The notes below the pieces were generated by a model, which ran no database searches, was not told where the DNA came from, and saw nothing but the letters and a program-made list of their open reading frames with translations. Below are positions 1 to 8,354 of a DNA stretch of 64,000 nucleotides, piece by piece. A program made the translations under genes and the position numbers. The stretch's first letter is position 1. The number at the start of each line of letters is the position of its first letter. Origin of the DNA: Streptomyces sp. R302 (GTDB lineage Bacteria; Actinomycetota; Actinomycetes; Streptomycetales; Streptomycetaceae); NCBI RefSeq assembly GCF_012927245.1, contig NZ_JABBGE010000003.1:620001-684000 (forward strand), written 5' to 3'.

Positions 1-612
1 CCCCGCCGCCCGCCCCGCCGCACCCGACGCCCCCGCCGAGCGCACCGCGCCGGGCCGCACCACCATGACGTGCACCCCCGTCCCGTACAGCGCGTCCCCC
101 AGGCCCTGCGCGAAGACGTCGAGCCCCGCCTTCGACGAGCCGTAGATGAAGTCCGAGCGCCGCCCCCGCTCGCCCGCCACCGACGACAGCACCACCAGCG
201 AACCGTGCCCCTGCGCCTGGAGCGCGCCCGCGCACACCAGGGCCGCCGAGACGGCACCCGTGTAGTTCGTCTGCGCGACCCGCACCGCCGCCGCGGGATC
301 CGACTCGTCGCGCGCCTGGTCGCCGGGGACCCCGAAGGCCAGCAGCACCAGATCGACGTCGCCCTCCGCGAAGATCCGCCCGAGCCGCTCCGCGTGGACG
401 TCCGTGTCCAGCGCGTCGAAGGACACCACGCGCACCTCGGCCCCCAGGGCGCGCAGCGAGCCGGCCGCGGCGGTCAGCTCGGGGGAGGGGCGGCCGGCCA
501 GCCAGACCGTACGGGTCCGGCGGGCGATCAGCCGGCGCGCGGTGGCCAGCCCGATGGCGGACGTGCCGCCGAGCAGCAGCAGGGACTGGGGGGCACCGAA
601 GGCGTCCTTCAC
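1..612 (-). CDS. SDR-family oxidoreductase, DprE2-like (partial, runs off left edge)
   Basis: Short-chain dehydrogenase/reductase, probably the NAD(P)H-dependent partner that reduces the keto-sugar made by the FAD enzyme encoded just upstream (675-1946). The N-terminal nucleotide-binding glycine motif reads LLLLGGTSAIGLATAR, and further on there is an NYTGA stretch, VVLSSVAGE and the catalytic YGSSK (Y-x-x-x-K) followed by VMVVRPGAVR, all in the expected order. The GTG at 612 is chosen because an AGGAG lies about 10 nt upstream; an ATG at 619 is out of frame. The reading frame is open to base 1, so the C-terminus is missing. The spacing of 62 bp to the FAD oxidoreductase suggests one operon. 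DprE2 is the family best fitting the pair; another SDR role is possible. Confidence 0.8.
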   Translation of the reverse strand, partial: MKDAFGAPQSLLLLGGTSAIGLATARRLIARRTRTVWLAGRPSPELTAAAGSLRALGAEVRVVSFDALDTDVHAERLGRIFAEGDVDLVLLAFGVPGDQARDESDPAAAVRVAQTNYTGAVSAALVCAGALQAQGHGSLVVLSSVAGERGRRSDFIYGSSKAGLDVFAQGLGDALYGTGVHVMVVRPGAVRSAGASGAAGRAAG

Positions 613-674
613 GACGCATCACTCCTGACGGGTCGAACGGTTTCAGAGGCCGGGACGGCCAGAGGCCGAGACGG

Positions 675-1946
675 TCAGAGGCCGAGACGGCGGGAGAGGT
701 CCGAGCGGAACACGGACCGGGGATCGAGCGCGGCCCGCAGCCCCCGGAAGGCGTCGAGCCGCGGATACATCACGGGGAGCAGCGCGGGCCGCAGCCGGGC
801 GTCCTCGGCGAGGCAGACCCGCCCGCCGGCCGCCGCCACCCGCTCGTCGAGCACGTCCAGGAACCGCCCGAGCCCGCGCGCCCCGGCGGGCACGTCGACG
901 GTCAGGCACCAGCCGCGCACCGGGAACGCCAGCGGCCCCGCCCCGTCCGCGTACACCCGCTCCACGCGCGCGTGCCGGGCGCCCCGGGCGGGGGAGCGCC
1001 GGTCGCCGAGCAGCGCCAGGAGCCCGCGCAGCGCCTCCTCCCGGCCCTCGGGGACGGCGCACCGGTACCGCACGAAGCCCGCCCGGGGGCCGCGGCCGTA
1101 CGCCGGGAGCACGCGCGCGTGCGCGAGCCCCGGCAGCGGCCGCAGCCCGCCGGACCCCAGCCCGCCGGACCCCAGCCCGCCCGGCCACGCCCCGGGGAAG
1201 GGCGGCGGGGCCAGCGGAGTGCGGCGGGCCCGGTGGCCCCGGGGCAGACCGGCGTACGGGACCGGCGCGGCGGTCGTGAGGACGGCGCGGCCCCGCCCGG
1301 CCGGCTCGACCCGCGCCCGCGCGTACGGCTCCGGGACGGCGCCGGGCGCGGTCCAGTGCGCGAGCAGCGCGTCGACGTCCCGGAAACGGGTGACCCGCTC
1401 CCGCAGGTACGCCGTCTCGACGGAACGCAGCGCCAGCGTCACCGCGAGGACGACGCCGGTGAGGCCGAGCCCGCCGACGGTCGCGTCGAAGAGCGGCTCG
1501 CCGCGCCGGACGGTCCTGGACTTCCCGTCGGCGCCGAGGAGTTCGAGCGCCTCGACCCCGTTCCCGTACCCCGAGGCGACCGTCCCGCCCGCCGTCCACG
1601 GGCCCCCGCCGGTCCGCGGGTGGAGCCCGTACGGAAGCAAGGCGCGGGCGAGCGCGCCCAGTTCCGTCCCGGCCTCGCAGACCACCAGGCCCGCCGCCTC
1701 GTCCAGGCCGCGGATCCGGTCCAGCGCGGTCACGTCCAGGACGGTGCCGCCCGCGTTCTGCGCCGCGTCGCCGCAGGACCGGCCGCGGCCCCGGGCGACG
1801 GCGCCGCGCGGCCCCCGGGCCAGGACCGCCCCGGCGGCCTCGGCGGCCGTGCGGGGCCGGGCGAGCAGCGCGAGCGAGGGTGCGGTGCGCCCGGCACCCG
1901 TGAGGGGCACGAAGTCGTCGTCCAGGACGAGGGGTTCGACAGCCAT
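675..1946 (-). CDS. FAD-binding oxidoreductase, DprE1-like
   Basis: About 423 residues, with an N-terminal PCMH/VAO-type FAD domain (ARGRGRSCGDAAQNAGG near residue 50; TGGGPWTAGGTVASGYGNG near residue 115) and a C-terminal D-arabinono-1,4-lactone-oxidase-like part ending in ALDPRSVFRSDLSRRLGL, as in decaprenylphosphoryl-ribose 2'-oxidase DprE1. The expected role is oxidation of a polyprenyl-phosphate sugar, with the adjacent SDR doing the reduction. The start at MAVEPLVLDDDF is preferred; a longer frame to 2021 lacks homology-like sequence. Residues about 250-265 contain a GGLGS duplication produced by a 14-15 bp tandem repeat at 1140-1190, a likely spot for length variation. Exact substrate is inferred. 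Confidence 0.78.
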   Translation of the reverse strand: MAVEPLVLDDDFVPLTGAGRTAPSLALLARPRTAAEAAGAVLARGPRGAVARGRGRSCGDAAQNAGGTVLDVTALDRIRGLDEAAGLVVCEAGTELGALARALLPYGLHPRTGGGPWTAGGTVASGYGNGVEALELLGADGKSRTVRRGEPLFDATVGGLGLTGVVLAVTLALRSVETAYLRERVTRFRDVDALLAHWTAPGAVPEPYARARVEPAGRGRAVLTTAAPVPYAGLPRGHRARRTPLAPPPFPGAWPGGLGSGGLGSGGLRPLPGLAHARVLPAYGRGPRAGFVRYRCAVPEGREEALRGLLALLGDRRSPARGARHARVERVYADGAGPLAFPVRGWCLTVDVPAGARGLGRFLDVLDERVAAAGGRVCLAEDARLRPALLPVMYPRLDAFRGLRAALDPRSVFRSDLSRRLGL

Positions 1947-2050
1947 GAGGGCGACGGTATCGCCGTATCTGTCTCCTATGCCGGTATTGCCGCCGCTGCG
2001 GTCCGGTGTCGGTCCCCGCACCCCGCCCGCGACCGGGGGATGCTCGGGGC

Positions 2051-2986
2051 ATGGACTGGCTGACCAAGCTCCCCGTCATCGGCCCCTGGGTCGCCCGGCT
2101 GATGAGGACGCACGCCTGGCGCTCCTACGAGCGGCTCGACGAAGTGCACTGGACCCGGCTCGCCGCCGCCATCACCTTCCTCTCCTTCCTCGCCCTCTTC
2201 CCGCTGATCACCGTCGCCGCCGCGATCGGCGCCGCGCTGCTCACCCAGGACCAGCTCGACCGCATCGAGGAGAAACTCTCCGACCAGGTCCCCGGCATCT
2301 CCGACCAGCTCGACATCGGCGGCCTCGTCGCCAACGCCGGCACCGTCGGCCTCGTCGCCGGCGCCGTGCTGCTCTTCACCGGCATCAGCTGGATCGGCGC
2401 GATGCGGGACTGCCTGCGCGCCGTCTGGCTGCTCGACGACGCCGACGAGGGCAACCCGGTGGTCCGCAAGGGCAAGGACGCGATCGTCCTCTTCGGCCTC
2501 GGCGGCGTCGCCCTCTGCTCGCTCGCCGCCTCCTGGCTCGGCTCCACGGCCGTCGGCTGGAGCGCCGACCGGCTCGGCATCTCCGGCGGCGGCGCGGGCG
2601 GCGTGGTCCTCCAGCTCGCCGCCGTCCTCGTCGCCATGGCCGCCGACTTCCTGATCCTGCTCTACGTCCTCAAGCTGCTGCCCGGCGTCGAACCGCCGCG
2701 CCGCCGGCTCGTGGTCGCCGCCCTGATCGGCGCGGCCGGCTTCGAACTCCTCAAACTGCTGCTCGGCGGCTACATGCGCGAGGTCGCGGCGAAGTCGATG
2801 TACGGGGCCTTCGGCGTGCCGGTGGCCCTGCTCCTGTGGATCAACTTCACCGCGAAACTCCTGCTGTTCTGCTCGGCCTGGACGGCCGCGGACGCTAAGG
2901 AGCCACCTCGGGATCAGAAGCCGGAGAAGGATCAGTCGCCTGGGAACGGGCACGATCCCGCCCCGCCGCCGGCCAGCGCCGGTTGA
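2051..2986 (+). CDS. YihY/virulence factor BrkB family membrane protein
   Basis: About 311 residues with six hydrophobic segments and the BrkB-type signature near the start (RLAAAITFLSFLALFPLI) and near the end (SMYGAFGVPVALLLWINFTAKLLLF). The family is an integral membrane group of unsettled function, once misassigned as RNase BN. A hydrophilic, proline-rich cytosolic tail follows the last helix. The ATG at 2051 is the start that begins MDWLTKLPVIG; upstream in-frame codons look non-coding. The last 92 bp overlap the 3' end of the convergent carboxypeptidase gene. Confidence 0.85.
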   Translation: MDWLTKLPVIGPWVARLMRTHAWRSYERLDEVHWTRLAAAITFLSFLALFPLITVAAAIGAALLTQDQLDRIEEKLSDQVPGISDQLDIGGLVANAGTVGLVAGAVLLFTGISWIGAMRDCLRAVWLLDDADEGNPVVRKGKDAIVLFGLGGVALCSLAASWLGSTAVGWSADRLGISGGGAGGVVLQLAAVLVAMAADFLILLYVLKLLPGVEPPRRRLVVAALIGAAGFELLKLLLGGYMREVAAKSMYGAFGVPVALLLWINFTAKLLLFCSAWTAADAKEPPRDQKPEKDQSPGNGHDPAPPPASAG

Positions 2987-4229
2987 CCAGGAACACCGCG
3001 CCCGCGAGCAGCACCAGCACCCCGCCCGCGATCGCCAGCGCGATCCCGACGCCGCCCGAGCCGCCCTGGGCACCGGCCGCGACGGCCGGACCGGCCGACC
3101 GCGGGTGCTCCTTGCCCGGCCCGGCCGCCGCCCCCGACTCCGTACCCGCCGAAGGCCGCGCCACCGGCACCACGTTGCGCGGCGCCACCAGCTCGCCCAC
3201 CGGCGTCACCTTCCCGGACGCCGCGAAGCCCCAGTCGAGCAGCCGCGCGGCCTCCTTGTAGACCGCGAACTGCTCCTTCGACGAGGGGTTCATCACCGTC
3301 ACGAGCAGCACCCGCCCGTTCCGCTCGGCGACCCCCGTGAAGGTGGCGCCCGCGTGGGTGGTGTTGCCGTTCTTGACCCCGGCGATGCCCTGGTACGGGG
3401 CGATGCCGAAGTCACCGGTCAGCAGCCGGTTGGTGTTCTGGATCTCGAAGGTCTCGCGCTTCTTGCCCGGCTTCGCCTCACCGGGGAAAGCGGCCCGCGC
3501 GGTCGCCGCGTACTCCCGGAACTCCTTCTTCTGCATGCCGCTGCGGGCGATCAGCGTCAGGTCGTACGCCGACGAGACCTGCCCCGGCGCGTCGTAGCCG
3601 TCCGGCGACTTCACCAGGGTGTCGAGCGCCTGGAGCTCCGCCGCGTGCGCGTTCATCTCGGCGACGGTCTTGCCGAGCCCCTGGTTCATCTGCGTCAGCA
3701 CGTGCACGGCGTCGTTGCCGGACCGCAGGAAGACGCCCAGCCACAGGTCCCGGACCGTGTAGCTCTGCTTCTCCTTTATCCCGACGAGACTCGACCCCTC
3801 GCCGATCCCCGCCAGGTCCTGCGCGGTCACCAGGTGCGTCTGCTTCTGGTCCGTGAACTTCGGCAGCAGGGTGTCCGCGAAGAGCATCTTCAGCGTGGAG
3901 GCGGGCGCGAGCCGCCAGTGCGCGTTGTGCGAGGCGAGCACCGCGCCGCTCTCCGCGTCCGCGACGATCCACGACCGCGCCGACAGCTCCTTCGGCAGCA
4001 CCGGCGCCCCGGTCCCCAGCTTCACCTGGGTCCCCGGCAGCCCCAGCAGCGCCCCGCCCACCGACGACATGTTCGCCGGCGGCGTGGGCTGCGGCGAAGC
4101 GGTCGGCGTCGCGGACGCCGTACCCCCCGGCTTCACCGGCTCATCCGCATGCGCGGGCCCCCCACCGATCGCGAACGGAAGCAACAGAGCGGCGACGACC
4201 GCACCAGCGGTCCTGTTCGAAACAGACAC
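2895..4229 (-). CDS. D-alanyl-D-alanine carboxypeptidase (S11 / PBP5-like)
   Basis: 444 residues: signal peptide (AGAVVAALLLPFAIGGGPAHA), Pro/Thr-rich linker, serine-type penicillin-binding domain and a C-terminal membrane anchor (GVGIALAIAGGVLVLLAGAVFLV) followed by basic residues. The three active-site motifs are visible: S-x-x-K as STLK near residue 111, S-x-N as SGN near 170, and the third motif as KNG rather than KTG near 285, a variant common in streptomycete members. It trims the terminal D-Ala from peptidoglycan stem peptides outside the membrane. The GTG at 4229 lies 11 nt after GGGGAGG; the longer upstream frame is not credible. Its 3' end overlaps the BrkB gene. Confidence 0.9.
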   Translation of the reverse strand: MSVSNRTAGAVVAALLLPFAIGGGPAHADEPVKPGGTASATPTASPQPTPPANMSSVGGALLGLPGTQVKLGTGAPVLPKELSARSWIVADAESGAVLASHNAHWRLAPASTLKMLFADTLLPKFTDQKQTHLVTAQDLAGIGEGSSLVGIKEKQSYTVRDLWLGVFLRSGNDAVHVLTQMNQGLGKTVAEMNAHAAELQALDTLVKSPDGYDAPGQVSSAYDLTLIARSGMQKKEFREYAATARAAFPGEAKPGKKRETFEIQNTNRLLTGDFGIAPYQGIAGVKNGNTTHAGATFTGVAERNGRVLLVTVMNPSSKEQFAVYKEAARLLDWGFAASGKVTPVGELVAPRNVVPVARPSAGTESGAAAGPGKEHPRSAGPAVAAGAQGGSGGVGIALAIAGGVLVLLAGAVFLVNRRWPAAGRDRARSQATDPSPASDPEVAP

Positions 4230-4370
4230 GACCGAGAACGTACCTCCCCGCCCCACCGAACCGAACCCCGCGCCCCCTCTCGCCCCCACCCGTCCACCCG
4301 GACGCGGGGTCGCGGCAGCGTCCGGCGCCGTCGAGCGCAGCCCGCCCGGAGGTCGTGTCCGGAGGCGCAG

Positions 4371-4640
4371 GTGGCGGCCGGCGAGGCGCCGGCGGCGAGC
4401 AGGGGTTGGGAGGTCGTCCATACGTTCAAAGACGTCGGTAGGTCCGGTTGGGATCCACACGCGATCCGACCGGCCTTCGAAGACCTTGTGTCGCCGTGCG
4501 CGCGGGTGAGGTCGATGGGGTGGTCGACGAACTGTCCCGGCTGACCCGCAAGGGCGCACACGACGCCCTGGAGACCGACAACGAGTTCAAGAAGTACGGA
4601 GTCCGCTTCGTCTCCGTCCGGGCCAAGGACGAGACCAGGG
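4371..4640 (+). pseudogene. Serine recombinase N-terminal fragment, frameshifted
   Basis: In one frame (about 4371-4490) the translation reads GWEVVHTFKDVGRSGWDP followed by AIRPAFEDLV, typical of the resolvase N-domain. Around 4490 the homology moves to another frame and continues as VRAGEVDGVVDELSRLTRKG and NEFKKYGVRFVSVR, then is lost. There is no start, no catalytic N-terminus and no C-terminal recombinase/zinc-ribbon domain. It is a decayed remnant of an integrated element. The rest of 4230-4703 shows nothing further that I can assign. Confidence 0.65.
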
Positions 4641-4703
4641 CAGGGGCGCGCCCGTCGTCGTGTCCCGGCACCCCGCGTGCGCCGAGCCGTACAGGCGGGA
4701 TCG

Positions 4704-4865
4704 GTGACCCGCGCTGTCTACCGGTTCGTAGAGCACTCCATTCGCCATGAGCCGTCGGGCGGAGTGACGTACGAACTGTTCTGTACGGCTCCTGGCTGCG
4801 ACGAGGAATCCGGACCCCGGGAGGGGCGGGAGGCGGCGCAGGACTGGGTGCCCATGCCCGAGTGA
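4704..4865 (+). CDS. Small DUF7848-like protein, probably truncated
   Basis: 53 residues starting VTRAVYRFVEHSIRHEPSGG with one CTAPGC motif. This resembles the N-terminal part of small streptomycete proteins (DUF7848 type) usually found in clusters with WhiJ-type regulators and in integrated elements, but it stops early. The GTG at 4704 is favoured by an upstream AGGCGGGA. It lies next to the recombinase remnant, so it may be part of the same decayed island. Function unknown. Confidence 0.4.
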   Translation: MTRAVYRFVEHSIRHEPSGGVTYELFCTAPGCDEESGPREGREAAQDWVPMPE

Positions 4866-4904
4866 GTCGCGCGGAGTGAGGTGGGCGCCGTCCCTGGTGG
4901 GTTT

Positions 4905-5144
4905 CTACTTGCTCGCGTTCGCTCGTACGCCTCGCAGGCCGATCACGCCGACAGCGGTTCCCAGGGCGAAGGAGGTGATCGCCAGAGCGAGGTGGACCCA
5001 GAAGTAGGCGGTCGGGTCGCCCGCGTCGTCGAAGGCGAGTCCGCTCGCGTCCTTGACGAGGTTGCGGGCGAAGGTGATCCAGATCACCCAGGACCAGGCG
5101 CCGAACGCGAGCAGGAACCAGGACGTGGGCCGGTTGAGTTTCAC
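4905..5144 (-). CDS. SCO4848-family small membrane protein
   Basis: 79 residues with two hydrophobic segments (WFLLAFGAWSWVIWITFARNL and FWVHLALAITSFALGTAVGVIG) separated by a short acidic loop. It matches the conserved streptomycete membrane protein that sits between the D-Ala-D-Ala carboxypeptidase and a metallophosphoesterase gene, as here. The GTG at 5144 follows GGAAGGG by about 6 nt. Biochemical role unknown. Confidence 0.8.
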   Translation of the reverse strand: MKLNRPTSWFLLAFGAWSWVIWITFARNLVKDASGLAFDDAGDPTAYFWVHLALAITSFALGTAVGVIGLRGVRANASK

Positions 5145-5272
5145 GGGTGCCCTTCCGAGAGGCGAGCGGGTCGGCTCTGCCAGTATCCGACGCGGTCCCC
5201 TCGGTCCGGTGGCGGGGGTTCCCCATGTGCCTGCCGCCGCTCCTGCCGACTGACACAAGTGAGGTTCCGGGC

Positions 5273-6547
5273 GTGATCGCCTTCTTCCTGGTCGTGGTTC
5301 TCGCGTTGCTCGTTCTCGTGCACTGGTACGTGTGGCGGCGGGTGGTCCGGGACGTGACCGTGCCCGGCGGGCTCGCGCGGCGGGTCGGGACGGGGGTGGT
5401 GGTCGCGCTGCCCGCGCTGTCGGTCGGGGCGCTCGTGTCGGGGCGGGCGGGGGCGCCGTTCGCGGTGCAGCAGGTGGTGGCCTGGCCCGGGTTCCTGTGG
5501 CTCGCGACGCTGCTCTACCTGGTGCTCGCGCTGGTCGTGGGGGAGGCGGTGCGGCCGCTGCTGACGCGGTGGCTCGCGCGGCGGGCGGCGGCTCGGGCCG
5601 TCGTGACCGCGCCCGTGACCGTACCCGCGCCCGCGCCCGCTCCCGTACCGGAGGGGCTGCCGGAGGGCGAGCCCGGGGCGGAGTCCGAGCCGGCGGTGGT
5701 CACGGCCCCCGCCGCCGACGTGTCGCGGCGGCTGTTCGTGTCGCGGGTCGTCGGTGGGGCCGCGGTGGCCGTCGCCGCGGGGACGGTGGGGAACGGGGCG
5801 TACGGGGTGCTGCGCGGGCCCCGGGTGAAGCGGGTGACCGTGCCGCTGGCGAAGCTGCCGCGGGCGGCGCACGGGTACCGGATCGCCGTCGTCTCCGACA
5901 TCCACCTCGGGCCGATCCTCGGGCGGGCCCACTCGCAGCGGATCGTCGACGCGATCAACGCCACCCAGCCCGATCTGATCGCCGTCGTCGGCGACCTCGT
6001 CGACGGCACCGTGGCGGACCTCGGGCCGGCCGCCGAGCCGCTCGCGGGGCTGCGCGCCCGGCACGGTTCCTTCTTCGTCACCGGCAACCACGAGTACTTC
6101 TCCGGTGCCGACGCCTGGGTCGACCACGTCCGCGAGCTCGGCATGCGGCCGCTGCGCAACGAGCGCCTGGAGATCGCCGCGGGCTTCGACCTCGCCGGAG
6201 TGGACGACGTGGCGGGGGAGAGGGAAGGGCAGGGGCCCGATTTCGTTCGGGCGCTCGGGGACCGGGACCGGTCGCGCGCGGCCGTCCTCCTCGCCCACCA
6301 GCCGGTCGTCATCGACGACGCCGTCGCCCACGGCGTCGACCTCCAGCTCTCCGGCCACACCCACGGCGGCCAGCTCTGGCCCGGCAACCTCCTCGCCGAG
6401 CTCGCCAACCCGACCGTGGCCGGTCTGGAGCGGTACGGCGACACCCAGCTGTACGTCTCCCGGGGCGCGGGCGCCTGGGGACCCCCGGTCCGGGTCGGCG
6501 CGCCGTCCGACATCACCGTCGTCCAACTCGCCTCGAAACAGGCCTAA
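5273..6547 (+). CDS. Membrane-anchored metallophosphoesterase
   Basis: 424 residues. The N-terminal ~90 residues hold two to three transmembrane segments; a Pro/Ala linker and a further hydrophobic stretch after SRRLFVSR follow. The calcineurin-type domain carries its metal ligands in order: SDIHLG near residue 209, VGDLVDG near 236, GNHEY near 271, LAHQPV near 342 and SGHTHGGQ near 361. Members are UDP-sugar or phospholipid/peptidoglycan-linked phosphoesterases of the YaeI/YkuE type; the substrate here is not known. The GTG at 5273 is preceded by GAGG at a good distance. Divergent from the SCO4848-type gene. Confidence 0.85.
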   Translation: MIAFFLVVVLALLVLVHWYVWRRVVRDVTVPGGLARRVGTGVVVALPALSVGALVSGRAGAPFAVQQVVAWPGFLWLATLLYLVLALVVGEAVRPLLTRWLARRAAARAVVTAPVTVPAPAPAPVPEGLPEGEPGAESEPAVVTAPAADVSRRLFVSRVVGGAAVAVAAGTVGNGAYGVLRGPRVKRVTVPLAKLPRAAHGYRIAVVSDIHLGPILGRAHSQRIVDAINATQPDLIAVVGDLVDGTVADLGPAAEPLAGLRARHGSFFVTGNHEYFSGADAWVDHVRELGMRPLRNERLEIAAGFDLAGVDDVAGEREGQGPDFVRALGDRDRSRAAVLLAHQPVVIDDAVAHGVDLQLSGHTHGGQLWPGNLLAELANPTVAGLERYGDTQLYVSRGAGAWGPPVRVGAPSDITVVQLASKQA

Positions 6548-6628
6548 TCGGCGGCTGTCACTCCCTGCGCCGAGGTCGATACGTGCTGCTCATCGACTTA
6601 AATTCGCATTTCCCGGACATATGCATGC

Positions 6629-6723
6629 CATGTGAAGGTTTCCTCTTCCCCATGTGAAAGCCGTGTGATTGGGTGGCGCAAACGCGACGATTCGGGGGCC
6701 GTCGCTCTTTGGGGCGTTTGCGC
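6629..6723 (+). promoter_or_regulatory. Direct repeats and leader hairpin upstream of the solute-binding protein gene
   Basis: The 195 bp gap upstream of 6743 is less GC-rich than its surroundings. CATGTGAA occurs twice (6629-6636 and 6651-6658), 22 bp apart, i.e. two helical turns. Downstream, GCGCAAACG (6676-6684) and CGTTTGCGC (6715-6723) form a perfect 9 bp inverted repeat with a GC-rich loop, ending just before the ribosome site of the next gene. This looks like an activator/repressor site plus a leader stem-loop; the partner protein is unknown. Confidence 0.4.
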
Positions 6724-6742
6724 GAAAAAAGGAAGCACGGCA

Positions 6743-8296
6743 ATGCGGTCGACGGTCCGTCTCCGGATCCTCATCACTTGTGGAGTACTGGTGGCCGCGG
6801 GGGTGGGGGGCTGGCAACTCCTGCCCTCCGGCGAGGGACGCACCGACCCCATCCCCGTGGGCACGACCGACGAGGTCACCTCGCTCGACCCGGCCGGCGC
6901 GTACGACGCCGGCTCCTGGGCGCTCTACGGCAACGTCTACCAGTCGCTGCTGACCTTCAAGTCGGGCTTCACCACGCCGACCCCGGACGCCGCCGAGAGC
7001 TGCAAGTTCGTGAGCGACAGGCTCACCACGTACCAGTGCACCCTCCGGGACGACCTCAGCTTCGCCAGCGGGCGCAAGGTGACGGCCGAGGACGTCAAGT
7101 ACTCCTTCGACCGGATGCTGAAGATCAAGGCGGAGGTCGGTCCCGCCCCGCTCTTCCCCACCCTGAAGAGCGTCGTCGCCGACGGCCGCACGGTCACCTT
7201 CAACCTCGGTGCCCGGGACGCCACCTTCCCGCTGAAGCTGGCCACCGGCGCCGGGTCGATCGTCGACCGCGACCGCTACCAGGCCGACACCCTCCGCCAG
7301 GACAACGCCGTCGACGGCACGGGCCCGTACCTCCTCAAGGAGTACAAGCCCGGCGAGAGCGCCCTCCTGGAGCCCAACCCGAAGTACCGGGGCGCGCTGG
7401 CGGGGACGGGCCGCCCGGTCCTCGTGAAGTACTTCAAGCAGTCCGAGGACCTGGCGAACGCCTGGAAGTCCGGCGCCGTGCAGGTGACGCACCGCCAGCT
7501 CCCGCCGTCCTTCGTGGAGGGCCTCGACACCAACGGCGGCACCCGGCTCACCCAGGCGGAGAGCGCCGAGATCCGCAACATCAACTTCAACACCCGGCCC
7601 GGCTCGGTGATGGCGGAGAAGGCGGTGCGCCAGGCGGTCGCTGCCGTCCTCGACCGCCCGGCCATCACCACCGGCGTCTACAAGGGCACGGTCGAGCCGC
7701 TGTACTCGGTGATCCCGCAGGGCTTCGTCGGCCACAGCACGGCCTTCTACGACCGCTACCCGTCGCCGGACCAGGCGAAGGCGGCGAAGCTCCTGGAGGA
7801 CGCCGGCGTGGACACGCCGGTCCGGTTCACCTTCGGCTACCGCCAGGACGCCACGTACAAGGCGGAGACCGCCGAGATCGAGGAGCAGCTGGAGAAGACC
7901 GGCCTCTTCGAGGTGAAGGTGGTGGAGGCCGACTGGCAGGCCTTCCAGAAGGGCTACACGAGCGGCGCCTACGACGCCTACACCGTCGGCTGGCTCCCCG
8001 ACTTCCCCGACTCGGACAGCTTCACCGCCCCGCTCGTCGGCACCGGGAACGCCCTCTCCAGCGGCTACTCCAGCAAGACCGTCGACAAGCTGATCGCCGA
8101 CACCCAGCAGTACAGCGAGCGGTCCCGGGCCACCCGTGACTTCAAGGCGATCCAGGACCTGGTCGCCCAGGACGTGCCGCTGGTCCCGCTCTGGCAGAAG
8201 AACGACTACGTCCTCGCCACCGAGGCCGTCGGCGGCTCGCAGAACCTCTCCGACGGCACCGGCATCTGGCGGCTGTGGGAACTCTTCTGGATCTGA
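6743..8296 (+). CDS. ABC transporter substrate-binding protein, family 5 (peptide/opine type)
   Basis: 517 residues with an N-terminal hydrophobic segment (RILITCGVLVAAGVGGWQLL) and the SBP_bac_5 fold signature: TSLDPAGAYD at the mature N-terminus, LRDDLSFASGRKVTAEDVKYSFDRML near residue 110 and DNAVDGTGPYLLKEY near 190. It would bind oligopeptides or similar solutes outside the cell and deliver them to a permease. No permease or ATPase genes are adjacent, so it is an orphan binding protein. No lipobox cysteine is evident; it may stay anchored by an uncleaved helix. ATG at 6743 follows AAAGGAAG. Confidence 0.85.
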   Translation: MRSTVRLRILITCGVLVAAGVGGWQLLPSGEGRTDPIPVGTTDEVTSLDPAGAYDAGSWALYGNVYQSLLTFKSGFTTPTPDAAESCKFVSDRLTTYQCTLRDDLSFASGRKVTAEDVKYSFDRMLKIKAEVGPAPLFPTLKSVVADGRTVTFNLGARDATFPLKLATGAGSIVDRDRYQADTLRQDNAVDGTGPYLLKEYKPGESALLEPNPKYRGALAGTGRPVLVKYFKQSEDLANAWKSGAVQVTHRQLPPSFVEGLDTNGGTRLTQAESAEIRNINFNTRPGSVMAEKAVRQAVAAVLDRPAITTGVYKGTVEPLYSVIPQGFVGHSTAFYDRYPSPDQAKAAKLLEDAGVDTPVRFTFGYRQDATYKAETAEIEEQLEKTGLFEVKVVEADWQAFQKGYTSGAYDAYTVGWLPDFPDSDSFTAPLVGTGNALSSGYSSKTVDKLIADTQQYSERSRATRDFKAIQDLVAQDVPLVPLWQKNDYVLATEAVGGSQNLSDGTGIWRLWELFWI

Positions 8297-8302
8297 CCCC
8301 GA

Positions 8303-8345
8303 CCGGCCGGCCCGTCGGCCGGCCCGTCGGCCGGCCCGTCGGCCG
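8303..8345. repeat. Tandem 12 bp GGCCGGCCCGTC repeat between convergent genes
   Basis: About three and a half copies of a 12 bp unit (GGCCGGCCCGTC) fill the space between the stop of the solute-binding protein gene and the stop of the TetR gene. Because GGCCGGCC is self-complementary the array can fold into several alternative hairpins and may serve as a bidirectional terminator. Confidence 0.6.
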
Positions 8346-8354
8346 GTCCTTCGG

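Noticed and set aside
612..619. ATG at 619 as start of the DprE2-like gene
   Set aside because: It is out of frame with the SDR motifs; GTG at 612 keeps them in frame.
70..2898. 942-codon plus-strand open frame
   Set aside because: Arg/Pro-rich translation antisense to the SDR and FAD oxidoreductase genes with no family signature.
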